Source: Stentor roeselii (taxonomy: Eukaryota > Ciliophora > Heterotrichea > Heterotrichida > Stentoridae). From it: DNA of 24,487 nucleotides. Within the stretch, counting starts at the first letter, position 1; every line of letters begins with the position of its first letter. The notes under the pieces were generated by a model. That model worked only from the letters and a program-made list of their open reading frames with translations. It had not been told where the DNA came from and ran no database searches. The position numbers were made by a program, and so were the translations under genes. This document shows, in pieces, positions 16,240 through 24,487 of the stretch. The stretch spans positions 1 to 24,487 of the forward strand of contig RSEH01000404.1 of assembly GCA_006503475.1 (NCBI GenBank). Reading direction: 5' to 3'.

Positions 16240-16599
16240 TTTATAATTGTCTATAAAAAAATATTTAGAATCTTTAATTTGAATTGAATTGATAAAAATG
16301 ATCTTAAGTCTTTAACAAGAATTCTTTTATATGATGAGGTGCTCAATCAGTGCAATTTGGATAAAATTGTAAAGAAAATTACTGAAATAAAATTTGGGTT
16401 TAACTGAACATATTCGCGTCTTTTTTTATTTAGTGGAGAGGTAAATTATTCTTAATCTTTAGATTATTTATAAAAAGGCATCTATTATCAATGATATATT
16501 GACAAAAAGGCTTGTTAATTACTAAAACTTTCTGAAGGTGATTCGCAAGTAATATTCAAACAAATCTAAAAATTATTTCACAGATCTACTCAAATTAAT
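16240..16599. other. Spacer between finger genes B and C
   Basis: 360 AT-rich bases with no gene. The octamer of gene B sits at its B-proximal end. Confidence 0.6.
16248..16255 (-). promoter_or_regulatory. TATAGACA octamer upstream of finger gene B
   Basis: The minus strand reads TATAGACA, 8 bases before the ATG at 16239. It is identical to the element before gene D and the minus-strand EF-hand gene. Confidence 0.4.
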
Positions 16600-18135
16600 C
16601 TATCTAAAATAAACTTCAATAAAATCAAGTCCATCAAAAAAAGGAATCCACTCTTCAATAACTTCTAAAATATATTCAAAAAACACGAATTTTTCCCGAA
16701 AATAAGAATTATTCAAATATCTCCTTAAATTTCCTTCAATCATCTTAGTCGGCACTGAAATAACTGAGTTGCATTGTTCAACAGGGCAATAATAATGAAA
16801 GTTTTTAAGCAGAACTTCTCTCATTTTAATATCTTCAACATTAAAAACGCCTTTCGAGATAGTTTCATCGTTTTTCTTCTTGACTTCAAAAAATTCATAA
16901 ATATCTTTTAAACATTTCCAAGTGAGACAAACTTCACAAATGTTATGATTGCATAGAAAGCCGATGATATTATTTGTATCCTGATTGCATATATTACAGG
17001 AAAGAATAATCAAAAATATGCTGTCGTTCCTTTGAAGCGGAATTGGAAAATCATTGATGTCTTGCTGTTTATCTTCTGTTTTTACCACTTCTTGTTTTTC
17101 AGTCGAATTTTTTGTTTTTTTTGATTTTTTTTTCCTTTTTTTTTTATTTTTTAAGTTTTCATCAGCTTGATGAAGGTTTTCATTTGAAACGATAATTTCA
17201 GCGTCTTCTTCACAACCGATTTCATAGGGATTAGTAGAAGATGATTCTTTATGTTTTGTTATTTTTGACTTAGCTTGATATTCATATAAATCATTTGAAT
17301 CTTCAAACAGGAATTGTTTACATGAGTGGAAGAAACCCGGCTCTTTACTTTTCGAACCATACGGGCTTAATAAGTAAGAATTAGAGTTTTTCGGAGTACT
17401 TTGATGGAAATTTAAGTCCTGGCCAGTTTTAATTGCTGGGCTCAATTGATATACCTGTCTGCATGATGAAAATTTACTTGATTTTTGATTCTTGAAGTAT
17501 GAGAAACAGTCTTTACAAGATAGCCAGATTTTTTTAAGATCCGGATCCGAGATGCAATGTAAACAGTACTTGTGAATTTTACATTCGTTTATTGAATACT
17601 TGTCCTTAATTAAACTTTTACTACAGCTGATGCATTTAATGATAGATTTTTTCGACTTAGAAAATTTTTTACTTGACTTTTCTTCGTCAGGTATGGAACT
17701 ACCTGATTTTTTTAACTTTTTCGCTGATTTATAGCATTTTTTGCAAATTTCTTTTAGATGTCGTCGAAAAGATTCTGAATTTATGCATTCGGTACAAAAA
17801 TAATGCGATTTGCAGAGTTGTGTGTTTTCTTTAGTTTCTTTTTTGCATAGAGCACAGTTTTTAGATGGAATTTTAGAATTTTCGTCTTGAAAAATGATGC
17901 TGAATTGATTTATTGTTTTAGTAAGGGAATCGCTTTCATCTTGAGCACTTTTCGATATATTTAGTGATTGGGTTACTAAATTTTTTTTTTTTGACTTAGT
18001 TTCATTTAGTTGAATAGATGAAGAATGATTTGATTTTGATTTTTCTTTCAATTCTTCTGAAAATTTATGATTTCGACTTTTTGGCTTTTTTATTGAAGAG
18101 TGGCGAGTTTTAGAATGAGAGATGCATGCACCCAT
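16600..18135 (-). CDS. Finger protein C: lipid-anchored multi-RING-like protein, 511 aa
   Basis: It starts MGACISHSK, with Gly2 and Cys4 fitting myristoylation and palmitoylation. Finger 1 uses C94, C97, C108, H111, C114, C117, C131 and C134; finger 2 uses C168, C171, C185, H188, C191, C194, C207 and C210. A polar middle contains a very basic run KKKRKKKSKKTK (about 331-342), a possible nuclear or phosphoinositide-binding patch. The family finger uses C380, C383, C395, H397, C400, C403, C450 and C455. Its loop before CPVEQC is about 16 residues longer than in A and B. The end is WIPFFDGL then EVYFR. It is closest to B in layout but lacks B's tandem repeats and half finger. Confidence 0.8.
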   Translation of the reverse strand: MGACISHSKTRHSSIKKPKSRNHKFSEELKEKSKSNHSSSIQLNETKSKKKNLVTQSLNISKSAQDESDSLTKTINQFSIIFQDENSKIPSKNCALCKKETKENTQLCKSHYFCTECINSESFRRHLKEICKKCYKSAKKLKKSGSSIPDEEKSSKKFSKSKKSIIKCISCSKSLIKDKYSINECKIHKYCLHCISDPDLKKIWLSCKDCFSYFKNQKSSKFSSCRQVYQLSPAIKTGQDLNFHQSTPKNSNSYLLSPYGSKSKEPGFFHSCKQFLFEDSNDLYEYQAKSKITKHKESSSTNPYEIGCEEDAEIIVSNENLHQADENLKNKKKRKKKSKKTKNSTEKQEVVKTEDKQQDINDFPIPLQRNDSIFLIILSCNICNQDTNNIIGFLCNHNICEVCLTWKCLKDIYEFFEVKKKNDETISKGVFNVEDIKMREVLLKNFHYYCPVEQCNSVISVPTKMIEGNLRRYLNNSYFREKFVFFEYILEVIEEWIPFFDGLDFIEVYFR

Positions 18136-18784
18136 GATAAGTCTCTATTTTTATAAATTTATTATTCTATAAAATGATCAAAATTCCTGAAATTGGAGAC
18201 TTCGAGTTTTTCATGTTTAAGTGATGATTGATTCAGATACTTGTAAAACTTTAAATTATTAAGGTTAGGTTTAATTGTTCTTCTTTTGTTGAAGAATGAA
18301 CAATCAATTGGAAGGAATGAAAAATGATTATAAATAGTTGAGTGATATTTAAGGAATATTTTTAGTAAAAGTTGAATCCGGTTATAAATTGAATGAAATC
18401 TGAGTTAAAAGAGTAAAAAATTTAGGTTATCAAGTTTTTCATATATTATTTATGTATATGATAAGAATGATAAGGAAAGAAAACATCATATTTAGTTTTT
18501 CAAAGGTAAAGCCTCTGAATAATTTTTCCACTATTTTAGCTCAATTTAGATTATTAAAACTAATCACCTAAAGCTCTTAAATAAATATTTAATTTCAATG
18601 ATAAAATTATATCAATATCAACTTAATAACCATAAATTTTCTCTTTATTTAAATTAATATTTCCACACTAATACTCTCCAATTAGTAATCAACTCAGATT
18701 GATTGTTTTGACCACAAATCCAAAAAGTTCTTATCTCAATCAATCATACATACCAAATAAAATAAACTAAACCAATTAACCTAC
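18136..18784. other. Spacer between finger genes C and D
   Basis: 649 AT-rich bases with no supported gene or repeat. The part next to gene D is C-rich on the given strand, like the 3' ends of the other family members. Confidence 0.6.
18141..18148 (-). promoter_or_regulatory. Variant ATAGAGAC element upstream of finger gene C
   Basis: The minus strand reads ATAGAGAC, 5 bases before the ATG at 18135. It is a looser match to TATAGACA than those before B and D, so the assignment is weak. Confidence 0.25.
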
Positions 18785-20857
18785 CTATCTAAAATAAATT
18801 TCATCATAATGCAATCCATCAAAAAAAGGAATCCATGCCTCAATACCATTCATATATAAATCAAAAAGTTGCCAAAATTCCTGAAATTTTTTATTTCCTC
18901 TAAAAATTTTATATTTTTCAATAATCATTACAGTGGGAACTGAAATTTTCCCCTTACATTCCGGAATTGGACACAAGTAAGTAAATTGTTTAACATTGAC
19001 TGGTTGCCCCATTTTCTGTAACTTAAAAAAATCAACAATTTGCTGAAAACATTTCAACGTAAGGCACTCTTCACAGAACTTATTTCCGCATTTAAAACTT
19101 TTGACCTGCTGATAAGAGTTGCAAATATTACAATCATCAGTATTTTTTTTATTGAAACTATTCGTGGTCATCATCCTGTTATCTGTTGTTGCAGGATTAG
19201 AGACTGTTGAGTATCTGTTATCTGTTGTTGCAGGATTAGAGACTGTTGAGTATCGGTTTTGAACCTCTTTGCTTGAAGAAATAGCTTGATTGAAAAGGTT
19301 TGAGTTGAAATGTGAAAGTTGACTGGTTTTTTGAATGTAAGGGTCAGTTGAAGAAGGTCCTGAGATTTGATTGGAGAAGTTGTTTGAGTTGTTTACAGTT
19401 GGAGGGTTTTTCATTGCTTCTTGGGGCCTATTATGAGGATTATAAGGAACTTGGCTGCCTTGATTGTCAAATCGAGTTGAAAATGATTTTCTTGCATTTT
19501 GAGTTGCACTTTCATATGTTCTTTGATCGAAAGTACTCACTTGACTTGATTTTGAAGATGGGTCAGTTGAAGCAGGTCCAGGGATTTGATATGAGATGTT
19601 TGAAGGGTTTTTCAAGTCAACTTCTTGACGTTGAACATTGATAGGAACTTGGTAGCTTTGATTGCTTATTCTAGCAGGATACGAATTTCTCAAGTTTTGA
19701 GTTGCAGTTCTCCTTTCATCGAAATTATTCACTTGGCTTGATTTTCTAAAGAAAGTTGAACATGCAGGACAAGATAAATCGAAATTGCTTGAGTTGTTTA
19801 AACATCTGTCACAAAACAAGTGAACTTTGCACTCAGGATGTGAAAATTTTTCAGTTGTTAATCCTTTTTGGCAGTTGTAGCATCTGATTTCAGTAAAGGC
19901 TTTAAGAGGTTCATTAAATTGATCAGGTGAAGAATGTAAAATAAATGCTTTAACTGGAATCTCTCTATTATTTCCTGGGACTTGTTGAAATGCACTGTTT
20001 TTTGGACTAGTTAAAATTTGAGTGGAATTAAAAACTGGGTTGGGTGGATTTTGTCGATTTCTCATGTTGGATGGGATCATGCTTCTTGTTGATAAACTGA
20101 AGCGTTTATAACAATCCTGGCATTTTTTCTCTAAAAATTCAATATTTGGCTTAGTTATGCATTTATCACAGAAAGTGTGAATCCGGCATTCTGGTATTTT
20201 GAACTTGTTGTTTGTCAACTTGGAATCACAACTGATGCAGATGATTTCTTGGTTGACGAATCCTGCTGATCTCGGCTTTCGCGTTGATTCTGTGATACTC
20301 ATTCTTTCAGTACGGCCTGAACTGGATTGATGCTCTGTAGATGGCCTTTGCTTGTATTGTTTATAAATTATTAAGCAATTTTCACAAGAATAAAGTTTTT
20401 GTATTTTGTTTTGATTTTGAAGGCAAAAATTGCAGTATGAATGAGATTCACAGAATTTAATAATCTCGCTTTGTGAGAAGGTGTTGTTACAAAGTGAACA
20501 TCTTGAATCAGGAAAAGAAGATTTTGGGTTGCCTTGAGAAGATGTATGGATTTCTGAACTTTTGTTGTAAAGTTGCGGATTCTCGGATTTTTGGTCTTTC
20601 AAGATTTTTTCTTGATTTCTTGTTTTTTTTAAGTGATTCAGGGAATAGATTGAAGACGGGTCAGGCTCATTTGAAGAATGGGTTATTGGTAGCTTATTTT
20701 GACCTCCTATATTGTTGGTGTTAGGTTTTAATGAATGCGCATCATCATTGCTACTATATGGAAATGAATTTGCTTTATACATAGAATTACGAAGGCCTGT
20801 TGAAGAATCAGACACTCTCGATACATTTCTTGAATTGAAGGAACTTTTACCAGACAT
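18785..20857 (-). CDS. Finger protein D: four finger modules, 690 aa
   Basis: Three regular RING-like fingers: C120, C123, C136, H139, C142, C145, C158, C161; C207, C210, C224, H227, C230, C233, C246, C249; C326, C329, C343, H346, C349, C352, C363, C366. The family C-terminal finger has C576, C579, C590, C595, C598, C629 and C634, but the fourth ligand is Asn592 (CGNKFC instead of CNHNIC), so zinc binding there may be altered. The ending KISVPTVMIIEKY, WIPFFDGL and EIYFR is conserved. Residues 373-518 and 535-560 are internally repeated. It starts MSGKSS and has no acylation cysteine. It has the most fingers of the four. Confidence 0.8.
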   Translation of the reverse strand: MSGKSSFNSRNVSRVSDSSTGLRNSMYKANSFPYSSNDDAHSLKPNTNNIGGQNKLPITHSSNEPDPSSIYSLNHLKKTRNQEKILKDQKSENPQLYNKSSEIHTSSQGNPKSSFPDSRCSLCNNTFSQSEIIKFCESHSYCNFCLQNQNKIQKLYSCENCLIIYKQYKQRPSTEHQSSSGRTERMSITESTRKPRSAGFVNQEIICISCDSKLTNNKFKIPECRIHTFCDKCITKPNIEFLEKKCQDCYKRFSLSTRSMIPSNMRNRQNPPNPVFNSTQILTSPKNSAFQQVPGNNREIPVKAFILHSSPDQFNEPLKAFTEIRCYNCQKGLTTEKFSHPECKVHLFCDRCLNNSSNFDLSCPACSTFFRKSSQVNNFDERRTATQNLRNSYPARISNQSYQVPINVQRQEVDLKNPSNISYQIPGPASTDPSSKSSQVSTFDQRTYESATQNARKSFSTRFDNQGSQVPYNPHNRPQEAMKNPPTVNNSNNFSNQISGPSSTDPYIQKTSQLSHFNSNLFNQAISSSKEVQNRYSTVSNPATTDNRYSTVSNPATTDNRMMTTNSFNKKNTDDCNICNSYQQVKSFKCGNKFCEECLTLKCFQQIVDFFKLQKMGQPVNVKQFTYLCPIPECKGKISVPTVMIIEKYKIFRGNKKFQEFWQLFDLYMNGIEAWIPFFDGLHYDEIYFR
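19176..19253 (-). repeat. Perfect 39-bp tandem duplication in finger gene D
   Basis: Positions 19176-19214 and 19215-19253 are identical and code twice for RYSTVSNPATTDN. With no base change between the copies the duplication is recent, or is an assembly or allelic artefact. Confidence 0.9.
19304..19741 (-). repeat. Degenerate long tandem repeat in finger protein D
   Basis: Residues 373-436 and 437-510 share SSQV-FD-R, ATQN-R-S, QVP, KNP, Q-GP-STDP in the same order; a third partial unit starts at 511 (TSQLSHFN). Units are about 64-74 residues, Ser/Asn/Gln-rich and probably unstructured. Confidence 0.7.
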
Positions 20858-23753
20858 CGTGCTTTTATTATGTCTATATTTATTTAAGAATTATAATAAG
20901 TATGCTAGTATTTAAACTTGAATCAGTTTTAGATTAGATTTTGATTATTTGTTGATAGATTTATTAGTTTCTTTGATTAATAGATATCACATTGTTTAAT
21001 TTAAGGAAATTTTTTCTAGGTTTATTCAGAGATTTCTTTAATTTCAATAATTTCATAAATTCTGTAAATGGCATTTCCCTTTGACTCACTCATAAACAAT
21101 TTATTACTTACAGCAATTTTTAAAATTTTTTCAGTAAAAGATCTTACTTTATCAGATATTCAATTTTAACAAATTAAATCATATAATTAATGAATTTGCT
21201 AAGTTTAAGAGATAAGCTACTTATAATGATTCCTTTTTGTAAGTTATAATCTAGGGAAATACATTAACGATAATTATATAAAATTGGTTCTTTAACTATT
21301 TTATTATTTCTTTACAAACTTTCTGGTCTAGAACAATTGCATTTGAGTTTTTTCTAAATTTTCTAAAATATTCTATGTTACTCGCGATAATTTAAGGTTA
21401 AATTTTAATCAACCAATTGAAATAATATCAAGTTTTACTGTAATTAGAAGCCACACATATCAAAATATCATTAACTTTGGAGTTTTGTTAATTATTTTAA
21501 CAATAATTCTATTAGTAGTTAGAAATTAACTAATTCTTCTCTGATACTAAATAAAATGATTTCATCAAATTCTAATTATAGAACTTTGATGGATTAAGTC
21601 ACGATTTAAATAAGTTCCTACAAGAAAAGCTTGGTTTAGATTTATTAATGAATTTAAGGATTTATTATTGAAGCTTAACCTTAATGAAGGATAAATGCTG
21701 TGTAGGGGAATTTTATGATTCTGATTACTATTTCTAATATAAGAATTATAAAGATGAATGAAAAAGAGTGTATTTATTAGAAAGGAGAAGAACTTAGATC
21801 AATTTTGATTTTGATGCTAGCCATTCCGTTTAATTAAAACTTTGTGATTTGAAGATGATTAATTTCTATTAGGCTAAGATTAAATTTACATGAAATTTTA
21901 AGATCATGCCAAGAAAACTTTAAAAAAAAGTTTAAACAAATATTCAGAAGCTCTAATCTTTTATTTTTATTAGAAGAAGCTGACAATTCTTTAACTTTTT
22001 GATATTATGAAGAGTTTATTAAATTTTGGAATTTATTGATGGAGGTTTGTCGGTTGATTGTTGTGAGATTATAAATTTTAATTCTATTTGTTAAGTTTAA
22101 TTGAAAGAAATTATGTTTAATTCAGCTTGATATAACCTCAACTCACATTATTTAAATTTATCGCTATTTATAACCTCAGAATATTCTCTGTAAATATTCA
22201 CAGTTTTAGTTTTTCAATACTGAGGATTCAGTTTTATAAATGCATTCACTTAATAATAGGATTAATTTTAGGTAAAATTTCATAACAATAATGATTAATT
22301 ATTAGCTTAATTATAGATAATCTATCTGCAATGTACTTATATATTCCTGATAGATGATCTAATTTCATATATTACCGAATGAATCATATTTCAATTATAT
22401 AAATTTTGTTATTTTCATCTGAAGTTATATCTGGTTCATAATTCTATTCAATTGATAGTTTTAAATCCTGATACTCTGAAAAGTAGTATTCATGAGAGGG
22501 ACTGTTGTGCCAATGATCAACAGTAAGTTATGATATGATTGGAAAGATGCTGTTTTATATTAATTATTGATTCTACCCTTCGAGTAAACTGTTGTACTAA
22601 TGGTACCTTGCAGTACACTAGTAGTCCGATATTTGAGAAGAAATTGAAATGAACTTCATCTGAATCATCCACTTAATTAAATTTGTTTAATTGTTGAAGT
22701 TTAGTAGCAAGGAAGATCAAATTTTTAATTTGTATCAAAGGATATACTTAAAGAATGCTTGACATTGATTTCAATGTTATAAATCAAAGGTAAGGAAATA
22801 TAAATACTGAAATAAGATATTATAAACATCTCAATAATATTGATTGATTATGTGAATATGCCTCTTTTATTTATAAGGTAAAAATCTTTATTGGATCATG
22901 AACTAATTATTTCTAAATAACGACCACATTCATAGATTTATGATTTAATTGGTTAGCTTAATGATAATTAATTCAAATTGTATGATTTGAAACGAAAGAT
23001 ATCTGATTTATTTCTAAGAAATCATTTAATATATCATCTAGGCTACTTTGTAATTATTGAGAAAAGACTAGTTGGCTTGTGAGGTTTGATTATAACTTTG
23101 AGTAAATAATTAAAAGTAATATTTTTAGAAATACTTAGAGAATTAATGTTTTAATCACAGTTTAATCTAAAGTTAATTTCCTTTTTATACTAAATGATAT
23201 TGCATTTCTTTATAAAAATCATATCAAATAATAGAAAAACTAAACAAACATTTTTTTATAATTCTTTTCCAAAGATCTTCGTTTAAGAGGCTCCATTCAA
23301 TGATTGATCAAATAACATTCTGCAAATGTAAAAAAAAGAACTGAAAACTAATTGAATTATTAGAAAGAAAGACTATCAATCATGCAAAGCTTAGTAGGCC
23401 AAAAATGAGATATTTAGAAATCTAGGTTTTAGAGATATTTTTATGTTAATCACAGCGATGAGCTTCTTCACCCTGATCTGAATCTTAAATTATTATTAGT
23501 TGTTTGTAGGGTTCCTGAAGGCATTGTATCTTTGGACAAATCGATTGTCTTTTAATGAAATTCTTTAATTAAAAATTTTAGAAGTTTATATTTGAGAATT
23601 AGTGATTAAGTTTATGTGCAATTATTACTGTTTAGAGAAGGAAATAAATGGCTTACTAAAATAATCAAATGGAAACTTCAGTATATTTAGATTATGAAAA
23701 TAGATGAATAAGACAATTATTAAAATGATGAAACTAGCTAATTAAATTTGATA
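20858..23753. other. Gene-free AT-rich stretch of 2.9 kb
   Basis: No frame above background, no 15-nt-intron gene and no tRNA-like box was seen on either strand. Two patches are somewhat less AT-rich, at about 22480-22640 and 23440-23560, without a recognisable product. In a window where other gaps are 3-700 bp this is by far the longest. Confidence 0.5.
20871..20878 (-). promoter_or_regulatory. TATAGACA octamer upstream of finger gene D
   Basis: The minus strand reads TATAGACA, 13 bases before the ATG at 20857. Confidence 0.4.
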
Positions 23754-24487
23754 CTACCGCAAATTAAGAGATGATAAAATCAAATTGCTCCTTTTCATCA
23801 AAAACTCTCTTTTGTTTACTTTCTTCAGTACTTCTTTCAAACTTTTTAATCTTTCATAGTTTTCAGCTTCTTTTAAATTTATCAAAATAACATTCAAATT
23901 AGTTTCTTTAATCATAATATAATTCTCACATTTAAACAAATATAATTGATATCCATCACTTATCTCATTTATTTTCCTGCATTTCTCAAAATTTTTAACA
24001 ATATAAAAACGAAAATCACCATCTATGAACACAAAATTCGATAATGTAAACTTCCCACTAAAAATTCTATTATTATGACTCAGTAAACTTTTCTTTAATT
24101 TCAAATCAAAAAAACTTGTTTTATTGAAAGTTGAATAAACCAAAACATTCAAATCACTTGATAGCACAATAAAATAAATTGCCAATCTTTCAAATAAATA
24201 CCTACTTTTTACCCTCAGAGAACGACAATCTAAATACAAAATATCGCCTCTTTCTAATCCACATACAATCATCGACTTAAAAAACAACAAACAAAAAACT
24301 TTACAATTAAATGACTTCGAGTTTACATATTTCAACGATTTTAAACTCATTAAACAAACTGCATCAATACCATAAACAATCAAATTCAGTTCTATTGAAA
24401 CAGACAAACTGAAATAGCTGGATAAACTTGTTTTGTTTATTTTTCTACGCGTCTCAATATTAAATTTTTCTATATTCAAACTTCCCA
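23754..24487 (-). CDS. Partial protein, possibly beta-propeller, 5' end outside window
   Basis: The frame is open from the window edge to TAG at 23754-23756, about 244 codons, with no clear start inside. The product alternates short hydrophobic strands with turns (for example KVFCLLFFKSMIVCGLERGD followed by ILYLDCRSL, and LNVLVYSTFNKTSFFDLKL), which resembles WD40-like blades, though no GH or WD signature is clear. The last 45 residues are Lys/Arg/Glu-rich and helical. The gene is more AT-rich than its neighbours. I do not assign a function. Confidence 0.55.
   Translation of the reverse strand, partial: GSLNIEKFNIETRRKINKTSLSSYFSLSVSIELNLIVYGIDAVCLMSLKSLKYVNSKSFNCKVFCLLFFKSMIVCGLERGDILYLDCRSLRVKSRYLFERLAIYFIVLSSDLNVLVYSTFNKTSFFDLKLKKSLLSHNNRIFSGKFTLSNFVFIDGDFRFYIVKNFEKCRKINEISDGYQLYLFKCENYIMIKETNLNVILINLKEAENYERLKSLKEVLKKVNKREFLMKRSNLILSSLNLR

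Noticed and set aside
19312-19641. 109-codon plus-strand frame
   Set aside because: It is antisense to the repeat region of finger protein D, with no independent support.
23450-23525. Possible C/D-box snoRNA (GCGATGA ... CCTGA)
   Set aside because: The C box has a mismatch and no closing stem is visible; too weak to annotate.
1-24487. tRNA or rRNA genes
   Set aside because: No B-box-like GGTTCRANTCC or cloverleaf was found by eye on either strand; a tRNAscan run would be decisive.

Overview
The window is eukaryotic nuclear DNA, most likely macronuclear DNA of a heterotrich ciliate close to Stentor. TAA, TAG and TGA all end frames and none is needed inside a long frame. Genes sit a few bases apart on both strands. 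Four introns can be placed, and each is exactly 15 nt, starts GTAA, ends AG and has an A at position 10. Tiny 15-16 nt introns with the standard code are known from Stentor; the species is my inference.

Layout. 1-197 (-): 5' end of an ammonium transporter. 477-1380: a gene-like island with no clean reading, probably a gene remnant. 2061-4070 (+): a 669-aa protein ending in a truncated-haemoglobin-like domain, convergent (3 bp between stops) with a 295-aa protein of unknown function (-). 5101-8495 (-): a DUF4378-like protein, a YIPF5/Yip1-type Golgi membrane protein and a two-EF-hand protein. A second EF-hand paralogue starts 5 bp away in the opposite direction (8501-8842, +). 8941-10203 (+): a small one-helix membrane protein with one intron, then a secreted PHB-depolymerase-type esterase. 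10215-11622 (-): PAM16/TIM16 of the mitochondrial import motor and, 7 bp away, PEX3, which is whole only after removing three 15-nt introns.

12204-20857 (-): four tandem paralogues (497, 676, 511 and 690 aa), here called A, B, C and D from low to high coordinate. Each ends in a conserved finger resembling the first RING of RBR ubiquitin ligases, followed directly by a W[IV]P[FY]FDGL tail and the C-terminus, with no IBR and no catalytic second RING. B, C and D carry two or three further RING-like fingers; A has only a vestige. B and C start with myristoylation/palmitoylation-type ends. This family is the least explained and most interesting content. 20858-23753 is a long AT-rich stretch without a gene. 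23754-24487 (-) is a partial, possibly beta-propeller, protein.

Two upstream patterns recur: a TATAGACA-like octamer 5-13 bases before the start codon in the finger family and one EF-hand gene, and long stretches without G on the sense strand before the transporter, the 669-aa gene and PEX3. Apart from compact packing, neighbouring genes show no common pathway; the paralogue cluster is the exception. All identifications come from reading translations by eye; no database search was possible.
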